This document shows positions 42,467 to 54,224 of a stretch of 64,000 bases of DNA, piece by piece. The DNA is from Piezodorus guildinii (taxonomy: Eukaryota > Arthropoda > Insecta > Hemiptera > Pentatomidae), in assembly GCA_023052935.1 (NCBI GenBank), contig CM041297.1, positions 104,709,563 to 104,773,562 of the forward strand, read 5' to 3'. The position numbers and the translations under genes were made by a program. The notes under the pieces are model-generated. The model was given only the letters and a program-made list of their open reading frames with translations. It did not search any database and was not told where the DNA came from. The stretch's first letter is position 1. Each line of letters starts with the position of its first letter.

Positions 42467-43365
42467 TTGGGTTGATGCAAAATTAATGCAGGTTTTTAGT
42501 AGGTATTGTAAATACGCCATATATTTACTTTAACCATATATATTTAATCAAAATAATTTCCATCTGAATCAATGCACTTTTGCCAACGTTCAACAAGCTT
42601 TCTTATTCCACCAGAAAAAAAATCCGAATCCCTGGACTCAATGAAATCACGAAAAGAATTTTCAATGTCGTCCTGGTTTTGAAAATTTTTCTCCCTCAAA
42701 AAATTGTCCAGATGCCTGAAAAAGTGGAAGTCTGTAGGAGAGAGGTCAGGTGAATAAGGCGGATGTTGAAGAACTTCGTAGCCCAACTCGTGCAGTCGTC
42801 GAAGCGTTGGTTGTGCAACGTGTGGTCTGGCGTTATCGTGGAGCAGGATCGGCCCCTTCCGATTCATCAATGCTGGGCAAAGACGTTGCAATTTTTGAGT
42901 TCCGAGTTCCGCCGCCATTTCTCGTGTGGTTTTGGTTGGGTCTTCTTCCACTTTTGACCTCAGCTGGTCGTTGTCCAGAGCAAGATGACGGCCCCGACCT
43001 TCCTTGTCTTCGAGGTCGAAATCTCCTCTACGAAACTTCTGGAACCAACGCTGCACCGTGCACTCATTAATAGCCCCCCGACCCCACACTTCATTAATAT
43101 TACGAGCCGTTTGCGCAGCGCTGCGCCCTAATTTAAATTCGTAAAAATAAATTTGACGAAAATTGCACTTTGACATTTTCGATTCAAGACCTTTGAACAC
43201 ACTGAACAAAACGATTTTACTAAACAAATTCATGGTGAAAGAGAGGGTATTAGATAAGGTTTGTTTTGGTATAATAATGATCAATGTTAGGATTAGCTTT
43301 GTTTACACAATTGGAATTAAGATATTGCAATAGAGGAAACCTGCATTAATTTTGCATCAACCCAA
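42467..43365 (-). mobile_element. Internally deleted mariner, 899 bp, perfect 29-bp terminal inverted repeats
   Basis: TTGGGTTGATGCAAAATTAA, then TGCAGGTTT, starts at 42467, and its exact complement ends at 43365. TA flanks at 42465-42466 and 43366-43367 form the duplication. Perfect ends with a missing interior are the structure of a non-autonomous element that full-length relatives can mobilise. Confidence 0.96.
42544..43176 (-). pseudogene. Mariner transposase with in-frame central deletion, 210 aa
   Basis: The frame is open throughout. The N-terminus MSKCNFRQIYFYEFKLGRSA and the segment TVQRWFQKFRRGDFDLEDKE are the two helix-turn-helix motifs. DNDQLRSKVEEDPTKTTREM follows. Then AELGTQKLQRLCPALMNRKG joins two distant parts. 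The part lost, about 130-140 residues, includes the WVPH linker and the first catalytic aspartate. The second and third survive (LLHDNARPH, SPDLSPTDF, 34 residues apart), as does the end WQKCIDSDGNYFD. The wording is close to the cecropia/Hsmar1-type mariners. The protein could still bind DNA but not cut. An upstream in-frame ATG at 43284 gives an unlikely extension. Confidence 0.94.
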
Positions 43366-43369
43366 TAGT

Positions 43370-43985
43370 ATGAATTTGCAAAGATTTATAGATATAATGA
43401 ATATTTGATCTTTTATATGTATAAATATTTTTTCTTTTATTGATACATATTTTTTATTTTTATAAATATTTTGTTCAAGTAACCAGAGACCATAAGGATT
43501 TATTTTTATTCATTGTTCGTTATTCTAAGGGGACTTAATCCCAGAATATTTTTTTTTTTTCATTTTATTCCATTTATATCGTATAATCCTATTATTTCCG
43601 AGTGTATATTATACAATCTATATGAATACTCGAATTTCAGAGGAAAAAAACAATTTTACCGTGAGAAGTTTTTTTGTTTTTTTCCTTTTATTTACAATAT
43701 AATTCTTTCATAGTTTTATTTTATACAAAGTTTACTAATACATACAATATGAAACGATTTATAATTATTCTTTATAAACAGATTTATTGGAAATTTGGAA
43801 ATTATGTGCTATCTAAATATTTATATGAGGATAAGACCTAGCCGAATATAAATACCACTTAATTCTACATTCATGTGACAAGATTCATAAAAAACCTTTT
43901 TCGCCGGTGGCACATCAGGTAAGTTATTTTAAGATAAATAGTTCATGTCCCGGCTAAAATTAAACTAATAATTTTAGTTTCGTTA
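43370..43985. other. AT-rich DNA, nothing recognised
   Basis: T-rich stretch near 43550; no coding or repeat block. Confidence 0.45.
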
Positions 43986-43989
43986 AATT

Positions 43990-44160
43990 TTTCATTTTGA
44001 GTAAATTTTAAATTTACATACAGACAAAAACACACCATTTGACTTGCTTAAATGACTCAGGACACATTAAATGTGTCTACCAAAAGGTGTTGAAATTGAA
44101 TTTGAAATTTTTCAGGATTGCAAAAAATTCTTTTACTATACGTTTCATAAATATTAAAAT
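43990..44160 (+). repeat. CTTTCACTTACC repeat, 3' fragment
   Basis: ACAGACAAAAACACACCATT, GACTTGCTTAAATGACTCAG, GACACATTAAATGTGTCTAC and a TATACGTTTCATAAATATTA end follow the family's 3' part. Confidence 0.55.
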
Positions 44161-44870
44161 GATATTAACAACTGATACTTACTAATTTTATAAATGAAAA
44201 GGCAACCCAAATATTTATTTATGTAATTTTAAAATTATTTACATACTTTACATATTTCCATATTGTTTTTTATAAAAAAGTATCATTTGATCAGGTTTAC
44301 AATATTTATAAATATATACATATATATATTTTTTTTTCAGGATCATTAATGAAATCGCTCATGATTCTCCTAAATAACGCAAAACTAAACTCGAGGGTGC
44401 TATTGTAGAATTTAGTTTCGGAATACTTTAGAAACTTAGGTTGCTCTAAATTAAATGGTCATAACTGATTTCTTTGCAGACATTTAACAGATAAATATTA
44501 ATAATTATTTCTTTATTTACTAAAAACAATGAATAATTCAATACGTTCAGTAAACATATCAAATTAGTGACACAGATCATAAATTTAAGATCATCAGATA
44601 TTAGTGGAACAATTTTTTTTTTTTTTTTTTACATTAGAGCCCTACTAAATATTCAAGAGATATAAAATTCAGTCATGGCACTGAAATATTTGGTATTTTT
44701 ATTAAATAATAAGGTAGACAAAAAACAGTGACTATTTCATTTTATATTTTCAAATAAATAACAACATTATGTATTTCTCACCTTAAGGTGTTTCAATGTA
44801 TTCGTACAGATGCAAAAGTATTGGATTGTAACACATGAAATGACCGTTTTAAGAATCAGAAAGAAAATTT
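44161..44870. other. AT-rich DNA, nothing recognised
   Basis: Poly-T near 44612-44631; no other signal. Confidence 0.45.
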
Positions 44871-44879
44871 AAAAAAAAT

Positions 44880-45545
44880 TGTACACACACGACAGCAACC
44901 TTCACATACCTCAGTTGTGAAACTCAATTAAAGGACTTTTAAATAAATTTAGAGATAAAAAATGGTAATTACATTGAGTTTCGATAGAAATTATTAATCT
45001 GCAATCTGCAATAATCATTTAGTTTTATACGCGTTTCGTCACACTCCATTACTTTTTACAACTTAGTGTATAAAATATTACTTCTGAAATCTTTATCTTT
45101 CCAACGATGTATTATACAATACATCTATACTACTATTGTCATTATTAAAAAAAAAAAAATTACATTAAAAAATATTTCCTCTTTTTTCTCCTATAGTTGG
45201 GTATCAAATTCGTTCAATTTGTAACCATATTTTACCAATGCTGATTAAATTACATGGTTACTTTTTTCGAAAATTAAATATACTTAAAACTTTAAAAATT
45301 CAGCATTTAACCCTTTAAAACTATTTCAATCACAATAAAACCAACATGATATTAGGGAGTTTATTCAAAATCGTTAGAGCTGTAAATGCTGAAAAGGTGC
45401 AAAACAAATTTTATAAAGTGGATCTTCTGGTTTGCCGATTTTCATAAAAAGTTGCTTTAACATCTCGAGCGTATAGTAATCTTAAATATTTTCAGCTTCG
45501 TGCGACTTTTTTTTTTTCGTGCAACGCTTACTACAAACGCACAAG
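44880..45545 (+). repeat. CTTTCACTTACC repeat, copy with its 3' end lost
   Basis: Left end CACACACGACAGCAACCTTC, then ACATACCTC; internal blocks up to CATCTCGAGCGTATAGTAAT and TTTTTCGTGCAACGCTTACT. It stops at the CA-rich stretch, exactly where the mariner relic begins. Confidence 0.75.
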
Positions 45546-45559
45546 CAAGAAAATTAGCA

Positions 45560-46115
45560 CACCTCTTTTGGATTTTTAACTGCTAACGTTTGTTGAGCTC
45601 ATTTCGGATCCAGGAATCGCCTTTTTTGTTTTGCTATTCCGATTAATTTTAACTGCCTGAACACTGTCACATGACTTGTGCCTAGCTCTAACGTAAGTTG
45701 TTTTTTTACATTTTCATGAGGGTCTTAATCCACAGCACTCTTAAGATCTTTGTCTGCCATTGATGTTTGAGGCCGTCCACTAGAAACCTTTTCCAATTTC
45801 GTTTCTCCTGAAGAAAATGTTATAATTAACGAGGAATGGTTCTTTCATAAGAACATTCTAAATCAAGCGCAGGATTAATATTCCATGATGCCTCAGCAGA
45901 GGAATGACGAAATTTGAATTCATAAAAATATCGTTCCGAAATCGCATTACGATTAAAATGCGCCTACTTGGGAGAAAGAACAAACATAGCAAATGTGGGA
46001 TTAACAAGTGTTTATTACAGATGGTGGGTATTTTGCTAGGAATCAACAGACAAATTTTTTGTTCCTTATAAAGATTAAGATGAAAAACCGTACATTTCAT
46101 GTGTCTCAACAAAAT
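45560..46115 (-). pseudogene. Mariner transposase relic, N-terminal half
   Basis: On the minus strand a frame with one stop reads FSSGETKLEKVSSGRPQTSM, ADKDLKSAVD, stop, DPHENVKKQLTLELGTSHVT, VFRQLKLIGIAKQKRRFLD. This is the inter-helix linker (SGRP) and second helix-turn-helix of a mariner transposase. Upstream, in another frame, ERYFYEFKFRHSSAEASWNI matches the first helix region of the element at 42544. The catalytic half is absent; terminal repeats were not identified. Confidence 0.8.
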
Positions 46116-46119
46116 AGCT

Positions 46120-46550
46120 AAAAATTCTACTAAAAACAGTTTTTACGACCCTACAAATGGTTGATAAAATTTAGTTTCTGAATAAATGTAAATTAATCTA
46201 AAATAGTTCTTGTCTCAACAATACAACCTATGATTTTTATTTAAACTAATTTTTAACACATATAGTGATATTTACCAACTGAGATAATTAACCAAAAAAA
46301 TTCCAAGAAAGCTAGATGTTATCAGTCGTTGGAAGAGAGTTCTTGGTAACAGCAATTCTTAAGGAACTTATTGAGTAAAATATTAACGATAGATGATTCC
46401 CTAATTCCGTAATGGCGCCAATCCAACTTTGTTTCATCACCAGTTATTGGTCAGGTACTCATTATGTGTTGATTAATACAGGTAAAGAGTTAATGTTGTT
46501 AATATTTATTTCATATGAAAATTCGAAGAAATTCAGGAATTCAGATATAT
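46120..46550. other. Nothing recognised
   Basis: May contain the 5' untranslated part of the mariner relic, but no inverted repeat was found. Confidence 0.35.
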
Positions 46551-46829
46551 TTGTTTGTTTATTTATTTAACGTCACTTTATGCTACTGTGGCTCCTTGAA
46601 CGATAAGAGTCCTGAATTTTGCCTGTCCAGGTTTTATTGGGATAGGGATATTTAATTAGTGCCTGACATCGCAAAGACTCGGAACCCCTTTTTTAAGTCC
46701 CCTCCGAAGGAAGGAATAACTAAGGATTGCTTACTCTCATTAAAAAATCCTATGACCACCTACGGATTTGAACCCGTGATCTTTGCCATAGGAGGCTGTT
46801 TTGCTAGCAAACCTCCTACAGGTGATCCC
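46551..46829 (-). mobile_element. SINE type A, nearly complete
   Basis: Complement: head GGATCACCTGTAGGAGGTTT, GCTAGCAAAACAGCC, B box GATCACGGGTTCAAATCCGT, body CCTTAGTTATTCCTTCCTTC, CCTATCCCAATAAAACCTGG, tail GTTAAATAAATAAACAAACA. Apparent open frames inside it are not genes. Confidence 0.87.
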
Positions 46830-46831
46830 AA

Positions 46832-49790
46832 TTTTGGGCTACAACTGTAGGATCGTTCGATCAGCTATAAAATACCTACCCTTATTACAAAGCCGATAAA
46901 TTGTGTGTAATATTAATAATTTCATATGTTAATATTAAAATGATGATCCACCGAAGTTAGCAAAATCAGCTATAGCTTAAAATACATTTTCCGGAGAAAT
47001 TACAATAGAATTATTTATACATTTTAATTTAACAAATAAATAAATTTCTGGTAGATAGCTTTATGTTCTTCTCCTCTTCTTATTTGTGATGAATCCAACG
47101 TATAATAAATAATAATTTATATGTTATGTACAATGAAGAACTTTTTTTTCTAAATATAATTATATTTATATAACTATTACTTTTATGAACCTTTAAAGGA
47201 ATTATCGTTAAAATAATAAGTTATGTCTCTATACCAAAATCATTAACTACGCTTATTAAAAAATTAATATAAGGTAAATAAAAATATTAATTCAGAGTTA
47301 ATCATATTGGAGGTATTATGAGAAAGTGAGTAATCATTTACCCACCTAATATTTAAAATATCTGTTCGAATTAAAAGTTGAATAAAATAAAAAAAATCAA
47401 CTAGAATGACATGTTTGCTTTTATTGGGGGGAGGGGAGGGGGGGTAAAAGGAAAAGAGGAAAAATGTTTGTAAGAAAATATCGTGAAATTTCTTGTAATA
47501 AAAATAAAAAATAATATTTTTTTACAAGAAAAATATTGCCAAAAAAGTTGACTAATCACATATATTTGTAGCAAATGCGACTTGACGACACAAAACTTTT
47601 GATGTCATCGTATAAACTTCAAGTAAACATAATAAAAAAAATACTTTTGTCAAGTTTGCTACTTATAATTCAGAGCGGAGGAAATGCAAAAAAAGGGATT
47701 TAAGCCCTTTAACTTATCTCAAACATACATAATTTTAACTAGCTTTTAGTCATTTTATAAACATAAATTACTTTTACTTAAATAAAGACATGAATAATTA
47801 ATAATTTTCAGAATAATGAGACAGAAGAAGCAACAGTAAAAGTTCATATTAATATTAATAATATGAGCTACAATATTTTGTTTATAATTCAATGAAAGGT
47901 GTTCCAATAATAATTAAACAAAACAAGAATAAATGACAAAAAATAAAATTAACGATATTTTTTTTATCAATAAAATATTTGGAACTTTCTCTTCTTTTTT
48001 TATTTATTTTTACATAAATAAATTTTTTAAAACGTTACGAGGAGGCTGTTTTTTTATTTTTAAAAAAAGTCAGAAAAAATTATTAATTTTATATAATATG
48101 GGTTTAATTTTGATGCATGTGATGGTTATACGCTGTTCTAAGAAATTCTATCCTTTCGTGTTAGTAAAGATCATTTTTAGTTTATTCTTCTAATATCAAA
48201 CGAGCTGCTCAAATTAACTGAACCAACATATTAAAAATGTTTCTTTCAGTATATATTCTAATTATATATGTTAAAATATATATTTTTTTAGAGAAGCGAA
48301 AAATATAATGTCCAAAACATATTAAATGTTAAATTTAATGCTGTTATGTTCGTAACAAGCAAATTCAATGGTTATCAAAGAATTCAATGATTGTCCAAAA
48401 TGTTTTTAACATAATGGTAAGAGGAGCTACTTTTAGGTTTACACTAAAACAAATAATTTATCCTAATAAAAATCAGTAATTAAACAATAACTTCTCAAGA
48501 TAAGGAGTACACAATGTTCATTTTCAGATTTTAAAACGTCAATTTAACTTTAAATAATTACGCTTATAATTTTATAAGTTAAACAAAATGATCATGAAGC
48601 TGGACCAGTAAATTGAAATGTACGTCTAAGCAGAGTTGAGAGCAACACCTGTCAGGATAACGAAGCCAAAATATAATTTAAAATAAGCGCATAAAATTAA
48701 ACTTAAAATTTAATTAGAACTAATAAATAACAATTTAAATATTTACTAAATCAAGATATAAGGTTGATAAATTAATTTTTAACACACAAAAAAGATATGC
48801 ATAAACTATTCTCTTACGAACATTTTAAACATTTTTCTATAAATCATTAAGTTTCAACTAACTACGTTTTAAGGATAAGAATACATTTTTAATACGATGA
48901 CATAAATTCATAGATTTATGATTTATAAAGATTTTATTCAAATGGTAAAATTTTTGAGACATAATTGAGTTTAAAAAAAAAGAAAAAAAATCTAAAACTA
49001 TTTTTACCTAACATTTTATCAAATAAATGGAAACATTATCATAGAAAAATATTTAACTTTTAAATATGATTCCATTTTAGTATGTGATAAATCTTTCTTT
49101 TTTTTTTTTTTTGCAAAACAGCAATTTATCTTTACTATCATTTCTGCAGCCCATGTATTTACACTCTTATATGAACATACGAATCTACAATATTATTTAA
49201 GTTTGGGACAAATAAGACATTAGGTTACGTATGTAGGTTATATACTTGTAATTACGTTTCAATTTTCCAAAATAGTTAAGTATGACACATTTAATGTAAA
49301 CAGAAATTCTTCTAGTTGTTTAATTTTGAATAATTTACTGAAGTCTTGAAACGGAAAAAAAAAATTCTTTTAATATTTTTTATTACATACTTCATGCTAT
49401 GTTTGGAGTAAATTAAAGTTTATAATTAAGATAAAAATAATTTTTGTTTTTAAAAAAACAAAAAAACAATGGAATGTCGAGAAATGCATTCCATACCTGC
49501 AACCGACTTTCTAGTAGACCAAAAACCTGCAGACACTTCACTTTTTTCTGTTTGTATTTCTAATTACCACTGAATAAATTAACTTGAGCAATTACAAAAA
49601 TTGTTTTATATTGGTTTATTTTCTACTAAATCTGTCTTCCATTGCATTTATCCCAAGAATAGTAATGCTTTTGTGATACATTTTAATGACTTTTTCAAAT
49701 TTTACTAATTTTTTTTTTCTAACACTATTTTTCACAACAAAAATCACAAATATTATTTAAATATTAATAATTATTCAACTTATTTTAAAA
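46832..49790. other. 3 kb AT-rich DNA, nothing recognised
   Basis: Homopolymer A and T runs, a G-rich patch at 47425-47445, and an 86-codon low-complexity frame at 47933. No transposable-element block, tRNA-like box or repeat shared with the rest of the window. Confidence 0.5.
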
Positions 49791-49834
49791 TTATTTCATG
49801 TTTAAATTTTCGCGATTTTTATATTGGCAGTATT

Positions 49835-49990
49835 CGGTAAACGAAGACGCACTTCCGACCCAGAGAGGTTACGATCGCGGCGCACCGGCCGAATACGAAC
49901 TGAGTCTGCCGGGCGGCTTTGGGGGGAGGAGTTGGTTCGTACGTCATCGGCTTTTTCCGCCAATCTTCGGCAATGTAATTGATAACATAA
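49835..49990. other. CpG-dense GC-rich island in AT-rich DNA
   Basis: About 150 bases contain some 20 CpG dinucleotides (for example ACGATCGCGGCGCACCGGCC), whereas the surrounding kilobases have almost none. A plus-strand frame 49798-50100 (100 codons) stays open across it, with GGCAG just upstream that could be a splice acceptor. Its peptide (RGYDRGAPAEYELSLPGGFG) is unknown to me. A TGACGT element lies on the minus strand at about 49941. It may be a first exon or promoter, an old element end, or a compositional accident. Confidence 0.4.
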
Positions 49991-49994
49991 ATCA

Positions 49995-52005
49995 GGGGGT
50001 TATAGGCTATGAATCAGGGGGCATTACATTAATCTTTGTTGGTCGGCACTACACTAAGCAACTCCATAAAAATGCTTCATTTTCGAGAATTTGTCGATAA
50101 TGACAGCTGACAAATTATGTTTTTGAGAGGAAAATAAAAAAGAGACATGAAGAACAATACATCAATTTAAGGGAGAATAAAGTATCCGACTAGTTATCGA
50201 AGAACCATGTAAGAAAGCGATAATGCATTATTGAGTAGTTGTACTATTTTAACGATTTTTTGGCAACGAAAATAATGTTTTGTAAAAACCAAAAATGTAG
50301 ACACTATTCCCATCCTCATTCAATTTTTTGGTTCGATCTGAGTCTCAGTTGCTAAATTTATGTATATTATATTCAATGTATAGATGTGTAGTATGTATTA
50401 GTTTTATAATTTTTCACTGAGTTCTTTTTTAAATATTTCCTTGTAAATATCGCGAAAACTGAATTTTTTCCATTTTTGTAAATTCATACCAAAAAAGGAT
50501 ATGGTGACAAGATTGCAATTTTTATATCTAGTAGACAATAACTAAGCTATATAAGAAAAAAATCTTCATCATTTAGTTGATATGATGAGGTGATGAAATA
50601 AAAATGAAAAACTCTTATTATATTTTTAGTTCTAGTGTTAATTTAATATCTAAAACATTACTAGAATCAGAGTGATTTTTCCAACAAATATTTTGGCAAC
50701 AAAACTTACTTAAATTGGCTGCAAAAGTATTAGCCAGAAAAATATTTTATCCACGGTTTTTATATAGAGAATAACTAGTAAAAAAAAAAAAATATTTGGG
50801 CGTAATGGTATGGATGAATTTCAATAAATTGACCTATTTCCGATCTCCAACCCCAACTCCCAAGGGGATTAGAAAAAAAAAATTATATGAAAATGAAGAA
50901 AGGCGGTTTTATTTTAAATAATCTTGGGGATTGCGAGAATTTCATGACATTAATATGCTACGTTAAAAAGGAAAAAAAATATATATAAAATTAATATAAA
51001 TTATTGGATATAAGATCAGGTAAAAGTGTATAACAAGATAACATTTCCAATAAAATTCCTAATTATCTTTAGCCAAATATTCAATTGAAAAACTCTCATT
51101 TTGAGTTAGATAAGAAATATTTTAATAAGACAGACACAGGAAAATTTGGAAATTCGTCAAATGAACGGTAAAGGGAAAGAACCTGAAATGTCACTTTTCC
51201 TCTCTATTAATGGATCTAAAGGAAAAAGTAGGTTCTACCAGAGCATTTTATACATATCCAATCTATAAACAGTTCTTCCTTTTATTTATTATTTTTGAGC
51301 ATACTGAAGCCCTTGACTGTCTTTCATGGGCTTCTCTCTTCCATCGCACTAGATAGTTATAAGAAATGGTGGATGGAACAAAAAAATAGTTGGCTCAATA
51401 GTGTAAGGAATTCAGTGCTTCCTTTTTAACTACAAAAACCAGGACCCTTGATTGAAAATGGATTGTTATTTTATATTGATAGCATGAAATATGTGCGTTT
51501 GAAATCTGAAACTTGTGTGTAAAACACATTATTTTAGAAAATGATTCATGCAAGTGTTTAACAGGACTAAAATTAAAATATATATAAAGGAATTTAAAAA
51601 TTTATTCATTACTTGATAAGGATAAGATTGGATACGTGATACGGAATTGTTTCATAGCCAACAATTATATAAGGAGGTGATGCCACCTACACTCCAACCG
51701 CTGATTCCCCCTGAGGCTGTGCGTGTCCCATGAGAGTCTCCAGAAATCTAGGGTCGATCCAGGGCTGATAGGAAAGAAATTTAATTTACCGCCCCAGACT
51801 GACATGTGCCTGAGCCTATGAGTTAGGAATGCCTTACTCGCAAAGCTACACCATTCAACTAAGGATTGTGTTCCCGAAGAACAATCTAAAGGGTATGAAC
51901 TGGCTAGATGAGAAAAAAAACCAAGAACCTCTAATTTTCTCCTCAGAGAAAGGAACGGAATGTAAAAGAAAATAAGAATGAAAAAGCGAATATGAGATAA
52001 GAAGG
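49995..52005. other. Mostly unrecognised AT-rich DNA
   Basis: A stretch at 51680-51870 has ordinary composition. Its complement (GGTGTAGCTTTGCGAGTAAG) faintly resembles an A box with a possible GATCGACCC B box about 110 bases on. It may be a decayed tRNA-derived SINE, but I cannot support that firmly. Confidence 0.35.
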
Positions 52006-52249
52006 AATAGAGGTCTTTTTCCTTTTAGGCAACCTGTTACTAAGTTATGATAACGGTTATTTTATGAATTTAAACATCGATTTATCTATATTAGATAAAA
52101 CCATATGATTTCATATTTTTAATTCTCTAAAGGCTATTATCGCAATGTGAGTTGGTGTATAAAGTTAATCAGTGCTCTGTATTTTAAAAATTAATCTCCC
52201 AGAATTATGTTCAGTTTTGAGGTTAAATAAAATAAGTATACAATTTTTA

Positions 52250-52733
52250 CAAAGAATCGGTGGTCTACATGGAAAAATCAAATGCAGAGAAAGACACTAC
52301 ATGAAAATAATTTACTGTAAGAAACCCGTTCCGATTTGGAGATGCCGAAGACTAGGATGTAACCAATCCGGAAGTGTATATAAAGGTACATGGTTCAAAA
52401 ACTGCAGGGTTTCAGCCGATAAAGCCATACTCTGCTGGAAGTCAGTAAGGCCAGGAAGCATAATATATTCTGACTGCTGGAAGTCGTACAAGAATCTTTA
52501 AAAAATACATGGAATACAGTACAGTCATTATACATTTAATCATTCCAGATATTTTAGAGACCCCATAAGTGGTGTACATACTCAACAAGTTGTGTCATTG
52601 TGGTCATGAGTTAAACGCCGCAACAAAAAACAAAATGGAACTCGAAAAAGCATGCTTGACTCCTGCTTGTGTGAGTATGGAGGCGTCGTAATGAAGGCAA
52701 GGATTTATTCATAGAAAGTTTTTTTTTTTATAG
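52250..52733 (+). pseudogene. Merlin (IS1016/ISXO2-like) transposase, deleted and broken
   Basis: The N-terminal zinc-ribbon-like region reads CKKPVPIWRCRRLGCNQSGS, then VYKGTWFKNC, as in ISXO2-like transposases. Next come KAILCWKSVRPGSIIYSDCW and KSYKNL. A frameshift at about 52500 leads to HYTFNHSRYFRDPISGVHTQ, QVVSLWS and the end GTRKSMLDSCLCEY. The central part with the first catalytic aspartate is missing (LCW joined directly to the PGSII segment). The second aspartate (SDCW) remains. The position expected to hold the catalytic glutamate (HTQ-x-x-E) reads valine. The protein is inactive. The frame beginning at 52172 extends further upstream without homology. Confidence 0.85.
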
Positions 52734-52747
52734 TAAATGAATCATAT

Positions 52748-53457
52748 TAAATACCGATAAGACGAAATATATGATTAGTAGCAGAAATGGTGGCAATCTT
52801 GATAATATTAATATTTCAGGGCATAATGTTGAACACGTAGAGAAATTCAAGTATTTAGGTTCAATAATAACAAGAAAAAATAAAATCAAGGAAGAAATAA
52901 AGTCCCAGTTAAAGGTGGGAAAAGCGTGTTATTATTCAGTGGCTAAATTACTTAGCTCGCGGCTTCTGTCTAAAAACTTAAAGGTTAGAATTTATAAAAC
53001 TATTATTCTTGCGGCGGTTCTTTACGGATGTGAAACGTGGCCGCTTACTTTGAAGGATGAAAAACGGCTTAAGGTTTTCGAAAATAAAGTACTGCGTAAA
53101 TTATTTGGTCCGAAGAGAGATAAGGCCACTGGGGAGTTTAGAAGGTTGCACAATGCGGAATTGCGGAGTTTGTACCCTGTGAATATAATTGAGTTGATAG
53201 CATCGCGGATACTCAAATGGGCGCGTACAGTTGTTCGGCTCGGTGAGAAACTTATTCCGAGAAAGTTGGTATTCGTTGAACCAACTGGTAGGCGTCGGAA
53301 AGGTAGGCCGAAGCGTCAATAGGAGGATTGCATTAAGTCTGATCTAGGGGGCTTGGGCTTGACCGGCGAACATTGGACGAGTCTATGCTGGCGAAGTTTG
53401 GTGGTATCGGCATCGAACCTTCGGGTTCGGTAAGCCTATTATTATTATTATTATTAT
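52748..53457 (+). mobile_element. RTE-type LINE 3' fragment, perfect 14-bp target duplication, nested in Merlin
   Basis: TAAATGAATCATAT occurs at 52734-52747 and 53458-53471. The inserted piece ends in (TTA)n, the short microsatellite tail usual for RTE elements. It lies wholly within the Merlin transposon and therefore postdates it. Confidence 0.93.
52771..53322 (+). pseudogene. RTE-type reverse transcriptase, C-terminal 183 aa
   Basis: The open frame encodes VEHVEKFKYLGSIITRKNKI, KACYYSVAKLLSSRLLSKNL, VLYGCETWPLTLKDEKRLKV, FENKVLRKLFGPKRDKATGE, ASRILKWARTVVRLGEKLIP and a basic end GRRRKGRPKRQ. The YLGS, YGCETW and FENKxLRKxFGPKRD blocks are characteristic of RTE-type LINE proteins downstream of the catalytic domain. 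The frame is intact to its natural stop, but the endonuclease and the catalytic RT part were lost at insertion. The ATG at 52771 is incidental. Confidence 0.9.
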
Positions 53458-53564
53458 TAAATGAATCATATGTTTAAAAAAAAATTTAATCTTTGTTATT
53501 ATTTAAATAACCGTTATCATAACATAGTAACAGTTTGCCAAAAATGAAAAAGACCCAGAAATAG

Positions 53565-54220
53565 TATTATCCTTATATTAATATAAGACTATGATATTAA
53601 TCCTGGCTAAAACAAATAAATTTCCTAAAGACTGGAAATAATATTTGTTACATTATCATGGCTTCATGATAGATATGGTATTACACTGGAGATGGGTAAG
53701 TCAGTGTACGAGTATTGTCATTTTTATAAAGAAATTTAAAAAACATGCCAAGTGGAGCCTAGTTTGGATGTAGTCTTTAACGGCTAACTCACATTTTTTT
53801 TTGTTTTTTATCAATTCAAATACCAGAAATGTTCATATGTATTTCTATGAAAGTAGAAGGCTCAATATCCCAAAGTTACTTCAATAAAGTAAACTAAAAT
53901 AATAAGCTAAAAATTAGGGGTTAAGAATAAAGAGCGGAGAACGTTAGAACTATAATTAAAGAATGTGAAATAAAATCAGTAGCAAAAAATTAAATTAGAT
54001 GGCTCTTCATGAGATAACAATACTTCAAGTTGTAGAGGTATTTATCACGGACGAAGTAGTTATAATAATTATAATAACTACAAAGATGAGTTTCTAGGAA
54101 AAATAAATTAATTTCTAAATTCAGCTCTGGGGCTGTTCTAAGAGTAGTAAAGTATACAAAAATCAACATTATTTAAAATTAAAAAAAACCCTCTACCTCT
54201 ACAATCTATGAAGGGTCTTG
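53565..54220. other. AT-rich DNA, nothing recognised
   Basis: No frame or repeat block seen. Confidence 0.45.
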
Positions 54221-54224
54221 GGCT

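Larger units (their letters stand above)
52011..53556 (+). mobile_element. Merlin DNA transposon, internally deleted, interrupted by an RTE fragment
   Basis: About 50-base terminal inverted repeats: AGGTCTTTTTCCTTTTAGGC, then GTTACTAAGTTATGATAACG from 52011, and at the right the complement of TTATCATAACATAGTAACAG ending at 53556. Flanks AGGAATAG (52003-52010) and AGAAATAG (53557-53564) form an 8-bp duplication with one mismatch, the size Merlin makes. Without the nested piece the element is about 0.82 kb. Confidence 0.9.

Noticed and set aside
42750..43070. Plus-strand frames over the deleted mariner
   Set aside because: Shadows of the minus-strand transposase.
51680..51870. tRNA-derived SINE
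   Set aside because: A-box and B-box resemblance is weak and the spacing is too long; no second copy was found in the window.
53022..53319. Minus-strand frames opposite the RTE coding region
   Set aside because: Shadows; the plus frame has the conserved RTE blocks.
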